From: an uncultured Lachnospiraceae bacterium
GTDB lineage: Bacteria > Bacillota > Clostridia > Lachnospirales > Lachnospiraceae
Reading direction: 5' to 3'
Assembly: GCA_900554925.1 (NCBI GenBank)
Contig: USJG01000001.1
Span: 40,420 to 104,419 of the forward strand
Length of the DNA: 64,000 bases
Positions 53,215 through 61,899 of the stretch are shown one piece after another (position 1 is the first letter of the stretch; each line of letters opens with the position of its first letter). Both the position numbers and the translations under genes were made by a program. The notes beneath the pieces were generated by a model. The model had not been told where the DNA came from, searched no databases, and saw nothing but the letters and a program-made list of their open reading frames with translations.

Positions 53215-54945
53215 ATGACAGTATCAGAATATATTTTTAATTATTTACAGAAAAAAGGACTAGAGACAGTGTATATGGTTTCAGGAAGTTCAGCTATGTG
53301 GTTAACGGACGCATTGTGCAGAAATCAGAATTTAAAAGCGGTGTGCTGTCATCATGAACAGGCAGCAGCAATGGCAGCAGATGGTTATGGAAGGGTAAAT
53401 CATATTCCGGGATGCTGTCTTGTGACAATAGGACCGGGTGCAACGAATGCAATTACTGGTGTGGCACAGGCATATCTTGATTCTTCGCCCATGTTTGTTC
53501 TTTCTGGACAGGCAAATTCACGGTTGCTGGATTATGAGATACAGACTGGTATCAGACAGCACGGAACTCAAAGCTTAAATTTAGAGCCTATAGTGTCCCC
53601 TATTACAAAATATTTTGCAGCGGTTATGAAGCCGGAAGATATAAGGATGCACATGGAAAAAGCATACTATTTTGCAACACATGGGCGAAAAGGACCTGTC
53701 TGGATCGATGTACCAGTGGATATTCAAAATAAGCAGGTGCCTGAGGAAATGGAGGGGTATTTGCCTGCAGATGAGAAACTAAGCAGCGTTGATTATGACG
53801 GGATAGTTCAAGCAATAAGCAGATGTGAAAAGCCGTTAATATTAGCGGGGTATGGAGTGAGAAGCGGACAAGCTGTTGATGAGTTGAGAACACTTAGCCG
53901 AAAAATTCAGGCACCTGTAGTTACATCCCGTGGTGGAATTGATGTAATCGACTCTGACAATGAATGGTTTGTTGGGCGCCCTGGGGCATATGGAGACAGG
54001 GCATCACACTTTGCCATACAACAATGTGATTTGTTATTAATTCTTGGCAGCAGATTGTCGGTATCTACTATAGGTTATTATCCTCAGCGGCTGGCTGAAA
54101 AGGCAATAAAGATTATGGTGGATATTGACGAGAAGGAGCTTGCAAAAGAGGATGTACCTGTAGATTACAAATATCATATTGATGTAAAGACGTTTATATC
54201 TGAATTATTAGGGAAACTTCCTGAGGAAATATCTGAAAAACGGAATGAATGGAAGTTATATTGTCAGGGTATGCGCAGGAAATATCCGAATGTGAAGGAA
54301 GAATATCAAAAAGAAGTTCCCTTAAATGAATATTGGGTAACTCAAAAGTTATCAGAAAAGGCAGATAAAAATGCTAATATAATTGTAGATACAGGAAGTG
54401 TATGTAACATTGTTTCACAGAGCTGGTATTTGAAAGAAGGACAACGGTATCTGATATCAGGCGGTCTGTCCTGTATGGGATTTTGGGCAACTGCGATTGG
54501 AGCTTATCAAACGGGAAGGCAATTGATTGCGATAACAGGGGATGGAAGTGCTCAGATGAATATTCAGGAGCTGGCTACACTTAAATATAATCAGATACCT
54601 GTCAAGCTGTTCATATATAATAATAACGGATATATGCTGATCAGACATAATCAACATAATTACATGAATGATCGTTTTCTGGGGGTGGGACCAGATAGCG
54701 GTTTACAAACGCCTGATTTCTGTAAGGTGGCTGGTGCATATGGAGTAAGAGCGTTAAAAATCACAAAGGAAGCTGAGCTTGAAAATAAAATCGAGGAAGT
54801 GTTAAAGGCAAAGGAGCCTGTGGTATGTGAAATTATGGTACAGGAGTTCGCACCCATTATTCCCAGAATTGCTTCTAAAGTAATGCCGGATGGTTCTTTA
54901 AAGGCAGCGGAATTTGATGATTTGTATCCATTTTTGGAACAATGA
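53215..54945 (+). CDS. Acetolactate-synthase-like TPP enzyme, YerE-like candidate
   Basis: The 576-residue protein has all three domains of ALS-type TPP enzymes. The N-terminal domain holds the catalytic Glu in CCHHEQAAAMAADGYGR (E48), then IGPGATNAITGVAQA. The middle domain has LILAGYGVRSGQAVDEL. The C-terminal domain has the Mg/TPP motif TGDGSAQMN (GDGS 442-445) to NNNGY (469-473). YerE of Yersinia, of similar length, is an ALS-like flavoenzyme that adds a two-carbon unit from pyruvate to a CDP-4-keto-3,6-dideoxy sugar to make yersiniose. The rfbFGH genes in the same block give exactly that substrate. FAD need cannot be judged by eye. A plain acetolactate or 2-oxoacid decarboxylase is the alternative. 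Confidence 0.8.
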   Translation: MTVSEYIFNYLQKKGLETVYMVSGSSAMWLTDALCRNQNLKAVCCHHEQAAAMAADGYGRVNHIPGCCLVTIGPGATNAITGVAQAYLDSSPMFVLSGQANSRLLDYEIQTGIRQHGTQSLNLEPIVSPITKYFAAVMKPEDIRMHMEKAYYFATHGRKGPVWIDVPVDIQNKQVPEEMEGYLPADEKLSSVDYDGIVQAISRCEKPLILAGYGVRSGQAVDELRTLSRKIQAPVVTSRGGIDVIDSDNEWFVGRPGAYGDRASHFAIQQCDLLLILGSRLSVSTIGYYPQRLAEKAIKIMVDIDEKELAKEDVPVDYKYHIDVKTFISELLGKLPEEISEKRNEWKLYCQGMRRKYPNVKEEYQKEVPLNEYWVTQKLSEKADKNANIIVDTGSVCNIVSQSWYLKEGQRYLISGGLSCMGFWATAIGAYQTGRQLIAITGDGSAQMNIQELATLKYNQIPVKLFIYNNNGYMLIRHNQHNYMNDRFLGVGPDSGLQTPDFCKVAGAYGVRALKITKEAELENKIEEVLKAKEPVVCEIMVQEFAPIIPRIASKVMPDGSLKAAEFDDLYPFLEQ

Positions 54946-54955
54946 AATAACATCA

Positions 54956-54984
54956 TTGCATTAGTTCATCAAAAAAGATATAAT
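54956..54984 (+). promoter_or_regulatory. Candidate internal sigma-A promoter
   Basis: TTGCAT at 54956 and TATAAT at 54979 are separated by 17 bases. The -10 is a perfect match and the -35 matches the first three bases. It lies in the 91-base gap before the radical SAM gene at 55037, one of the larger gaps of the locus. It could give the last genes extra transcription. By-eye motif only. Confidence 0.5.
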
Positions 54985-55036
54985 ACCTTTAGCTTACACA
55001 AAAAGGATATGTTATTAGGTCTAAGGAGAGGAAAAG

Positions 55037-56140
55037 ATGATTTTAAGAGCAAAAACAAAGAATTTGTTTAGCGGAAAAGAATTAACGACTTTGCAGCAAA
55101 GAAACAGCGATAAAAATATAGAGGAATTGGAACAGGGACGAACAATTTTAGAATCATATCCAAGAAGGCTGGTGTTTGAATTGACAAATGCCTGTAATTT
55201 AAACTGTATTATGTGCGGAAGAAATGCGGCAGACTTTAAGCCGACTGTATTCGACATGGATGTGTTTCGTAGTTTTGAACCTCTTATGGATACTGTTGAG
55301 GAAGTTACTTTGATGGGATGGGGAGAGCCGACTATACATCCAAACTTCATTGAAATGTTGGAAATTATTAATAAGCATAGTGCAAGAAAGTATTTCTGTA
55401 CGAATGGAATGAATCTGAAGAAAATCAAGAATGCCATATTTGATTATAATGTGGATGTATTTGCGGTTAGTCTTGACGGGGCAACAGATGAGACAAACAG
55501 CAGGATTCGTCGAGGATCAAAGATCGATCAGATCACTGAGGATTTAAAAGATATTGTGCGTATTAAGAAGGAAAGAGGATTAAAATATCCCTGGATTAAT
55601 TTTGTTTTTTGTGCAATGCGGTCTAATATCAGGGAGCTTCCTGATTTAGTAAGGCTTGCGGCTGAAATTGGAATAGAAGAGGTTAAAGTCGTTTATCTTA
55701 CGGTATTTGGCGAGGATTTAATGAATGAGTCTTTATGGGGACATGGAGATTTGGTAAAAGAAGTTTTTGAGGAGGCAATTAAAGTTGGAGATGAACTTGG
55801 AATAGTCTTAAAATTGCCTCATTATATCGGTGAGGATGAAGCGGGTGAGAAACTTCATAAAGACTGTTTTGTGTCATGGCGGGATTTTTTCCTTGGCTCT
55901 GATGGATATGTGCGCCCGTGTATGTCAACGCCTATTCATTTCTTTGAATATGATCCAAGTAAAGAGTTTATGGAAATGTGGAATGCACCAGAATACCAGA
56001 AATATCGTAAAATTGTAAATGACAGTGAAAAGATGGATAGTCCATGCAGGCGTTGTTATCAGTCTTCTCATTGCAATTGGAATAAAAAAGAATCTTTTAT
56101 TCAAGTAGGAGAACAGTTTTCACCAGATTGGGGAGATTAA
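55037..56140 (+). CDS. Radical SAM/SPASM domain protein
   Basis: The 367-residue protein carries C53-x3-C57-x2-C60 (NACNLNCIMC), then LMGWGEPTIH for SAM binding and CTNGMNL. The C-terminal part has CFVSWRDFFLGSDGYVRPCMSTP and DSPCRRCYQSSHC, a classic SPASM set for extra Fe-S clusters. It differs from the radical SAM protein at 3793 both in sequence and in the LYG-GEP variant (GWGEP). The start follows TAAGGAGAGGAAAAG, a strong site, and a candidate promoter lies upstream. In this locus it may modify a sugar or a protein carrying the glycan. The reaction is unknown. Confidence 0.87.
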   Translation: MILRAKTKNLFSGKELTTLQQRNSDKNIEELEQGRTILESYPRRLVFELTNACNLNCIMCGRNAADFKPTVFDMDVFRSFEPLMDTVEEVTLMGWGEPTIHPNFIEMLEIINKHSARKYFCTNGMNLKKIKNAIFDYNVDVFAVSLDGATDETNSRIRRGSKIDQITEDLKDIVRIKKERGLKYPWINFVFCAMRSNIRELPDLVRLAAEIGIEEVKVVYLTVFGEDLMNESLWGHGDLVKEVFEEAIKVGDELGIVLKLPHYIGEDEAGEKLHKDCFVSWRDFFLGSDGYVRPCMSTPIHFFEYDPSKEFMEMWNAPEYQKYRKIVNDSEKMDSPCRRCYQSSHCNWNKKESFIQVGEQFSPDWGD

Positions 56141-56173
56141 AAGGTGGGATAAATATATGATAGGAAATTGATT

Positions 56174-57178
56174 ATGGATAGTAAATGGATAAGATATAAA
56201 TTTAGAAATGAATTTATAACAAAGCAATTATTAGCTAAGGAAATCTTTTTTAAAAAAGGATTTTCTATTGAAAACATAAAAAAATATGCAGGGAGAGAGA
56301 TTGCAAGCATAGAGAAAACGAATGAAATAATAGCAGCTTTAGTTAATGATGGCAAACCGTTTATGGTAGGACGCTTTGGTGCAACTGAAATGAATGCTAT
56401 TATCAGTTATTTGCAGGTAATGCATTTTCCTTACAGAGATAAAAGAAAAAATAATGTTACCAAATTATGTAAATATTCTGGATTTTTTCCGGATGATCTC
56501 GAAATGGGACAAAAATTTACAGATTTAATGCTTGAAAGCTGCCAGGATATAGATTTATGCGGTATATGGAATTTATATATGGAAGATTATGTTTTGAATA
56601 AGTATGCACCAAAAGCACAACTAACTTTGTTAGACAGCCTTGAGCCTTGGAATATGGGTATAGATGAACATATAAAACCATGGACAAGTGCACTAAAGGA
56701 AAAGAAAGTCCTGGTAATTCATCCATTTGCAGAAACGATCAGCCATCAATATAATAATTATAGGACAAAAATTTTTGAAAGAAAATTTGAAGCAGAGGAT
56801 ATTTTACCAGAGTTTGAGTTGATTACAATGAAAGCTGTGCAAACGCTTAATTATAATACAGAAAGCATTAAGTACAGGGACTGGTTTGAAGCATTAGATT
56901 TTATGATTAAGCAATGCGAAAAGATAGATTTTGATATTGCAATCATTGGATGTGGCGCATATGGTTTTCCACTGGCTGCGGCGATTAAACAAATGCGGAA
57001 AGGAGCTATCCATTTAGGCGGTGCAACCCAAATACTTTTCGGCATATTGGGGAAGCGCTGGGAAACAGGCGGATACAAGGTAATGCTGGACCAAATGCAA
57101 AATGAATATTGGACCAGGCCCCTTCCTTCTGAAAAACCCAAAAACGCAGAGGAAATAGAAAATGGGTGCTACTGGTAA
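56174..57178 (+). CDS. Possible GT-D-type glycosyltransferase
   Basis: Translated from ATG 56174 (TAGGAAATTGATT upstream, 334 residues) the protein has MVGRFGATEMNAII (64-77), which resembles the R(F/Y)GDGE start of GT-D transferases. It also has WNLYMEDYVLNKYAP, VLVIHPFAETI and a C-terminal region AIIGCGAYGFPLAAAIKQ followed by GAIHLGGATQILFG. The strand order and the final G-G-A-H-x-G block fit GT-D, but the metal-binding Asp is not conserved (GATE instead of GDGE). I call it a candidate. It is the last gene before the terminator at 57234 and may close the operon. Confidence 0.5.
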   Translation: MDSKWIRYKFRNEFITKQLLAKEIFFKKGFSIENIKKYAGREIASIEKTNEIIAALVNDGKPFMVGRFGATEMNAIISYLQVMHFPYRDKRKNNVTKLCKYSGFFPDDLEMGQKFTDLMLESCQDIDLCGIWNLYMEDYVLNKYAPKAQLTLLDSLEPWNMGIDEHIKPWTSALKEKKVLVIHPFAETISHQYNNYRTKIFERKFEAEDILPEFELITMKAVQTLNYNTESIKYRDWFEALDFMIKQCEKIDFDIAIIGCGAYGFPLAAAIKQMRKGAIHLGGATQILFGILGKRWETGGYKVMLDQMQNEYWTRPLPSEKPKNAEEIENGCYW

Positions 57179-57354
57179 GGAATGTAGCAATTTATCCACA
57201 CTAATTAAATAATGCTAAGAAATTTAATAATATAAAACAGGAAAATGTTGCTGTTTTCCTGTTTTTATTATGAAGAAAATAACTTTATATCTGTTTCATT
57301 AATCATAAATCTATGTTAAACTAAAAGCATTGTTAGTAAAGAGTGGTGATTAAA
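57179..57354 (+). other. Intergenic gap separating the two operons
   Basis: This is the longest clear break in the main run of genes (~175 bases). It contains the terminator at 57234 and then an AT-rich stretch to the next start. I see no good -35/-10 pair before 57355; the best -10-like sites (TATGTT at 57313, TAAACT at 57316) lack a matching -35. No gene-sized reading frame is present. Confidence 0.7.
57234..57266 (+). terminator. Rho-independent terminator
   Basis: A perfect 12-base inverted repeat (AAAACAGGAAAA at 57234-57245, its complement at 57254-57265) with an 8-base loop ends in a run of five T. It lies 55 bases after the stop of the gene at 56174 and separates the large glycan operon from the GT-C/ABC operon. 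Confidence 0.9.
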
Positions 57355-59343
57355 ATGAACAGTTTTGTAAAAATGAATAAGAATTATTGTCTTGGAATTG
57401 CAGTAATTATATTTGCAGTATTGTCTATTTGTTTTTCGACGGTTGCTCATTTTGTCCCCATTTTATTGATTGGACACTATTTTTTTGAAATTTTGGCACT
57501 TTGGGCTTATTGGAGTTGTTTTATAGTATGCAGCAAAGCTGGAAAAGACAGACTGATGAAAGAAATTATATTATTAAGTATAATTTTTTTTCTGGTAGGG
57601 GCAGGGGTGTTTATAAGGAGCATACCGGTTTTGTTATCTGAAGGCAAGGCAGAGTATCTGTTAAGTGAGGCGCTGGTTCTTGTAACGCTGCTTGCGCTTG
57701 TTGTCCGTGATATTGCTCGCCATGAGTTTATTTTCCGTAGTTCTATTCTGGAAATTGGCGTGAAATTAAAAAAATTTATTATAAATCACAAGTTTTTATT
57801 AATAATACTTTTTGTCTTTATAATTGTCAGTATTTTATCCGGAGGAAATCAGCCCAGATGGGATTCAGCGTACTTATTTCGTTATCTGGATGACTGCTCC
57901 ATTTATTCTATTTTTTATATTCCACAGTTATCTTTTATTTCTCATATTAATCTTTCTTATTCAGCATTAAATCTCATAGCAGAACTGCTGGCCGGGGATT
58001 TATGGATTGGAATGACAATTCTAAATATTGGCCTGGCTGCACTTAGTGGTCTTAGTATGTATGGAATCATTAAGGTGATAGTTCCGGAGCGTTCTGAATG
58101 GACTTATGTTTTAGGAGCGACAGCCTATTTGTGTTCTCCGTTTTTGCTTGGAATGGTAAATAATAATTACTGGGATTTTTGGATGGTGTGCCTGTTGCCT
58201 ATCCTGTTCTATCTGATTTTAAAGGAATATTGGGTATTGGAAACGGTAACTGCTTTTATTTTCTGTTTTGTTAAGGAAACTGCTGTAGTTGTATATGCCT
58301 TTATTTGTATGGGGATTCTTATATATGAGTGGTCACAACTAAAAGGTTTAACTGCGAAAGATAAGTGCCGCGCATTAGCCTTACATAGGAAATATTGGGT
58401 TATGATTCTGACTGGAATGGTCTGGATGGGGATTTATATCATTCTCCCTAATTGGAGCGGAAATGGTGGACTTGCTTTGGAACCGATATATATTAAAAGT
58501 AAGCTTTCGGTTCTTTTTGGGATCAACTTTAATTGGATGCTTACATTAGCTGGCTTGGCAGGCATTATAGTAATTATAGTTCAAAGAAAAAAAGCTGGTA
58601 ATAGAATGAAGTGGGTTTTGCCGCTTTTATTAGGGGACTTGTCATTTATATTTTTTAGCTGTTTGTTTGTGACTGTTAATCATGCGCGTTATATAGATGC
58701 TCATTTTCCAATATTATTTATTTTTGGAATTTTTGGCATATGTATGATACAATATGAAAAATTGCGGAACACATTATTGTCAACTTTGACAGTATTAATG
58801 CTGATACAGTCATTCTTTACATTTGATCCGATAACCAGATATTTATTTACCAATTATAATGTTGGGACAGTCACAATGATAAGCGCCACACAGGGGGAGT
58901 ATTTGGCTGATTCTATGGTATATAACCAGCAATTTCAGTATTTTGACAGGGCATTAAACCTTGCGCTTGAAGACGCAGTTGCAGATAAGGACGCAAGAAT
59001 TATTTTCCCGGCAATCCATGATAAAACATGGTGCTTTGATGGTTTTGCTGAGACGACAGAACCGGTAATAAATTATTATGCATCAACAGAGTATTGGGAT
59101 GAAAAGAAGAAGATGAGATGCATAAACCCAGGTGAAAACAGGATAGAAATTGATGTATATAATGTGTCAGAACAGGGAGAGTGGAAGTCGGTTATTGCAG
59201 ATAGCATAGGATATTATTTTTATGTTGATTTTGCAGGAAAAGAAATCGCCCAGGAGATCAGGACAAATTACAACGTATTGGAAGAATCTGATTGGGAGTA
59301 TGGAGGCTGGATAGTACATTGTATTAAATTTGAGGAGCATTAG
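57355..59343 (+). CDS. Multi-spanning GT-C-like membrane protein
   Basis: The preferred start is ATG 57355 (662 residues; GTG 57343 also in frame). About twelve or more membrane helices fill residues 10-500, followed by a soluble C-terminal domain of ~150 residues (~510-662). After the third or fourth helix an external loop has QPRWDSAYLFRYLDD. An acidic residue just after a helix in such a loop is the usual catalytic site of GT-C transferases that use polyprenyl-phosphate sugars. HARYIDAHFP is a later charged external loop. The GT2 at 61190 may supply its polyprenyl-phosphate sugar. I could not match it to a named family. Confidence 0.65.
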   Translation: MNSFVKMNKNYCLGIAVIIFAVLSICFSTVAHFVPILLIGHYFFEILALWAYWSCFIVCSKAGKDRLMKEIILLSIIFFLVGAGVFIRSIPVLLSEGKAEYLLSEALVLVTLLALVVRDIARHEFIFRSSILEIGVKLKKFIINHKFLLIILFVFIIVSILSGGNQPRWDSAYLFRYLDDCSIYSIFYIPQLSFISHINLSYSALNLIAELLAGDLWIGMTILNIGLAALSGLSMYGIIKVIVPERSEWTYVLGATAYLCSPFLLGMVNNNYWDFWMVCLLPILFYLILKEYWVLETVTAFIFCFVKETAVVVYAFICMGILIYEWSQLKGLTAKDKCRALALHRKYWVMILTGMVWMGIYIILPNWSGNGGLALEPIYIKSKLSVLFGINFNWMLTLAGLAGIIVIIVQRKKAGNRMKWVLPLLLGDLSFIFFSCLFVTVNHARYIDAHFPILFIFGIFGICMIQYEKLRNTLLSTLTVLMLIQSFFTFDPITRYLFTNYNVGTVTMISATQGEYLADSMVYNQQFQYFDRALNLALEDAVADKDARIIFPAIHDKTWCFDGFAETTEPVINYYASTEYWDEKKKMRCINPGENRIEIDVYNVSEQGEWKSVIADSIGYYFYVDFAGKEIAQEIRTNYNVLEESDWEYGGWIVHCIKFEEH

Positions 59344-59357
59344 GGAGAGAATAATCA

Positions 59358-61148
59358 ATGGCAAATTTAAAAATAGTGTTGGAAATGGTCAGACAACTGG
59401 CATATATTATGAATCACAAGCAGCAGAAGCAATGTATTGGTGCATTTACAGCAATGCTGATCGCAGCGATATTTGAAACATTGGGGGTCAGTGTTATCAT
59501 TCCGTTTATTATTTCAATGACACAGCCGGAAGTGCTGATGCAGAATAAGTATGTAGCCGGATTTATGGATTTATTTCATTTGACAGATGTCACAGGCTTG
59601 ATGCTGCTTATGGCATTGGGAGTTATTCTTATTTATATTTTTAAAAATGTGATTATTTTGATTTCAAACTATATTCAGATCCGTTTTCGCAATAACCTGG
59701 AGCGTGACCTGTCAGTTTTAATGTTGGATTCTTACATGAAAAGACCGTATACTTATTTCCTCGAGGTGAACAGCGGAGATATTTTAAGAGGAGTAAACAG
59801 TGATGTCTCCGGCGTGGCTCAGATTGTAGATGGATTCTTTACATTTTTTTCTGAACTTCTCACATTTACTCTTATTTGTGCATTTTTAATTTATTTGAAC
59901 CCTGTTATAGCACTAGGACTTATTGTGGCAATATCTGTGTGCGCAGTATTGATTGTTTTTTGTTTTAAAGGCAAGACCAATCGTTTTGGTAAAAAGGCGC
60001 GGGAAGTATTTGCCAGACGATTTGAGTATGCTAATCAGGCAGTATGCGGAATTAAAGAAATTACTGTTATGCAGAGAAGAGAGTGTTTTACCAGACAATA
60101 CGCAGAAGCGTCAGATGTTGCAGCAAGGTGTAATACCAGCTATCAGTTTATATCCAGAGTGCCTAGTAAAGTAATAGAGATTGCTTTTATAGCAAGCATT
60201 GTATTGATGTGTACAATTGGGCTTGGAGGAGAGGTAAATATAGTAGCTGTTATTCCGCAGTTAAGCGCGATTGCAGTAGCCTGTGTCAGGGTTCTGCCTT
60301 CGGTATCTACCATGACTTCCAGTATCAATACGCTAGTATATTATCGTACCACATTGGACTCGTCCTGTGAAAATGTCAAGAAAGCAGAAGAGTATGAGAA
60401 ATGGCTACAGGCTTATCGGGGAGAAAAGGAAACAGATAATATTGTATATGAAGAGAAGAATACGTTTGAAGACCGTATATCAATTAAAAACATTAAGTGG
60501 AAATATGACAATACGACCAGGTATGTCTTGAATGACCTTTCCATGGAAATACTAAAAGGAGAAGCGGTCGGTTTGGTTGGAGAATCCGGCGCCGGAAAGA
60601 GTACCCTTGCCGATATTATTTTAGGTTTATTAAAACCACAGGAAGGATTGGTAATGGCGGATGGTCTTGATATTTTTGCAATGCCGGTCCAATGGGCAAA
60701 AATGATAGGGTATGTACCGCAGGCAGTATTTCTGGCAGACGATACGATTCGTAATAATATTGCGTTTGGACTTCCTGAAAATGAGATAGATGAAAAGTTG
60801 ATCTGGCAGGCTTTGGAACAGGCGCAGTTAAAAGCTTTTGTTGAAAAACTGCCGAAAGGACTGGATACGATTGTTGGTGAGCGGGGAATTAAGTTTTCGG
60901 GCGGACAAAAACAGAGAGTTGCAATTGCAAGAGCACTATATTATAATCCTGAAATTCTTGTTCTTGACGAGGCGACATCTGCACTTGATACTGAGACGGA
61001 AACAGCAGTAATGGAGGCAATTGATGCCTTGCAGGGACACAAAACTCTGATCATTGTTGCTCACAGACTTACTACCATAAGGAACTGTGATAAGGTTTAT
61101 GAAATAAAAGATGGAAAAGCTTATTTAAGGGAAGATTTCAATATCTGA
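59358..61148 (+). CDS. PglK/MsbA-like ABC exporter (second copy)
   Basis: The 596-residue half-transporter has ~6 helices in residues 25-330. Its ATPase domain has Walker A GESGAGKST (408-416), signature FSGGQ (513-517) and Walker B ILVLDE (533-538). Its opening (FETLGVSVIIPFIISM) matches that of the ABC protein at 11997 (FELMGVTIFLPFIELI). The signature starts with Phe instead of Leu, a minor variant. The two exporters are clear paralogues that have diverged, so each may serve a different lipid-linked glycan. It follows the GT-C-like gene by 14 bases after an AGGGAGAGAATAATCA site. Confidence 0.85.
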   Translation: MANLKIVLEMVRQLAYIMNHKQQKQCIGAFTAMLIAAIFETLGVSVIIPFIISMTQPEVLMQNKYVAGFMDLFHLTDVTGLMLLMALGVILIYIFKNVIILISNYIQIRFRNNLERDLSVLMLDSYMKRPYTYFLEVNSGDILRGVNSDVSGVAQIVDGFFTFFSELLTFTLICAFLIYLNPVIALGLIVAISVCAVLIVFCFKGKTNRFGKKAREVFARRFEYANQAVCGIKEITVMQRRECFTRQYAEASDVAARCNTSYQFISRVPSKVIEIAFIASIVLMCTIGLGGEVNIVAVIPQLSAIAVACVRVLPSVSTMTSSINTLVYYRTTLDSSCENVKKAEEYEKWLQAYRGEKETDNIVYEEKNTFEDRISIKNIKWKYDNTTRYVLNDLSMEILKGEAVGLVGESGAGKSTLADIILGLLKPQEGLVMADGLDIFAMPVQWAKMIGYVPQAVFLADDTIRNNIAFGLPENEIDEKLIWQALEQAQLKAFVEKLPKGLDTIVGERGIKFSGGQKQRVAIARALYYNPEILVLDEATSALDTETETAVMEAIDALQGHKTLIIVAHRLTTIRNCDKVYEIKDGKAYLREDFNI

Positions 61149-61189
61149 AGTTACAAAAATACTAAGTAATAATAGAAGTAGGGTTGCAT

Positions 61190-61891
61190 ATGAAAGTATT
61201 AATTATTATTCCAGCTTATAATGAGGCTGATGGAATATCCCAATTGATCGATAATCTTAAAACAAATTATGCTCAGTATGATTATGTGATCATCAATGAT
61301 GGATCAACTGATAATACGAAGAAGCTGTGTAAGGAAAAAGATTATAATGTTCTTAATCTGCCGATTAATCTTGGGATAGGCGGAGCTGTTCAGACTGGAT
61401 ATAAGTATGCCCGGGAAAATGATTATGATATTGCAGTGCAAATTGATGGAGATGGGCAGCATAATCCACAATATATAGAGCAAATGATCATGAGAATGGA
61501 GACAGAGGACGCTGATATCGTAATTGGCTCTCGCTTTATTAACAAGGAAGGATTCCAGTCATCCAGAATGCGGCGGGCCGGCATTAATTTTCTGAGCAAT
61601 CTGATTAAGTTGTGTACAGGTAAGAAAATATATGATGTGACAAGTGGGTTCAGAGTTGTGAATAAAAGGTTTATAAATATTTTTTCCGAGGACTATTCCA
61701 GAGATTATCCGGAGCCGGAAGCGATTGTCACAGCAGTTATGTGGAAAGGAAAATTGTTAGAGGAACCTGTTATAATGAATGAACGCAAAACAGGAACGAG
61801 TTCAATTAATTTTAGAAGATCTTTTTATTATATGATAAAAGTCACATTGGCAATATTGGTTCGAAGGATAAGCTATGGCATAAGGAGATGA
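61190..61891 (+). CDS. Polyprenyl-phosphate glycosyltransferase (DPM1-like GT2)
   Basis: ATG 61190 is chosen because of AGTAGGGTTGCAT upstream (233 residues; TTG at 61184 is an alternative). It has IIIPAYNEADGI, INDGSTDNT (NDGS 36-39), LPINLGIGGAVQTGYKYA and the DPM signature QIDGDGQHNPQYI (DGDGQH 86-91), GSRF and TSGFRVVNK. There are no C-terminal membrane helices. The DGDGQH block is typical of enzymes that move a sugar from a nucleotide to polyprenyl phosphate. The product would feed the GT-C-like protein upstream. The DUF2304 gene follows with an ATGA overlap, a common pairing. Confidence 0.88.
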   Translation: MKVLIIIPAYNEADGISQLIDNLKTNYAQYDYVIINDGSTDNTKKLCKEKDYNVLNLPINLGIGGAVQTGYKYARENDYDIAVQIDGDGQHNPQYIEQMIMRMETEDADIVIGSRFINKEGFQSSRMRRAGINFLSNLIKLCTGKKIYDVTSGFRVVNKRFINIFSEDYSRDYPEPEAIVTAVMWKGKLLEEPVIMNERKTGTSSINFRRSFYYMIKVTLAILVRRISYGIRR

Positions 61892-61899
61892 GTTACAAA

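Noticed and set aside
57268..57354. Promoter for the second operon
   Set aside because: The -10-like TATGTT and TAAACT have no matching -35 at 16-18 bases, so I do not report it as a site.
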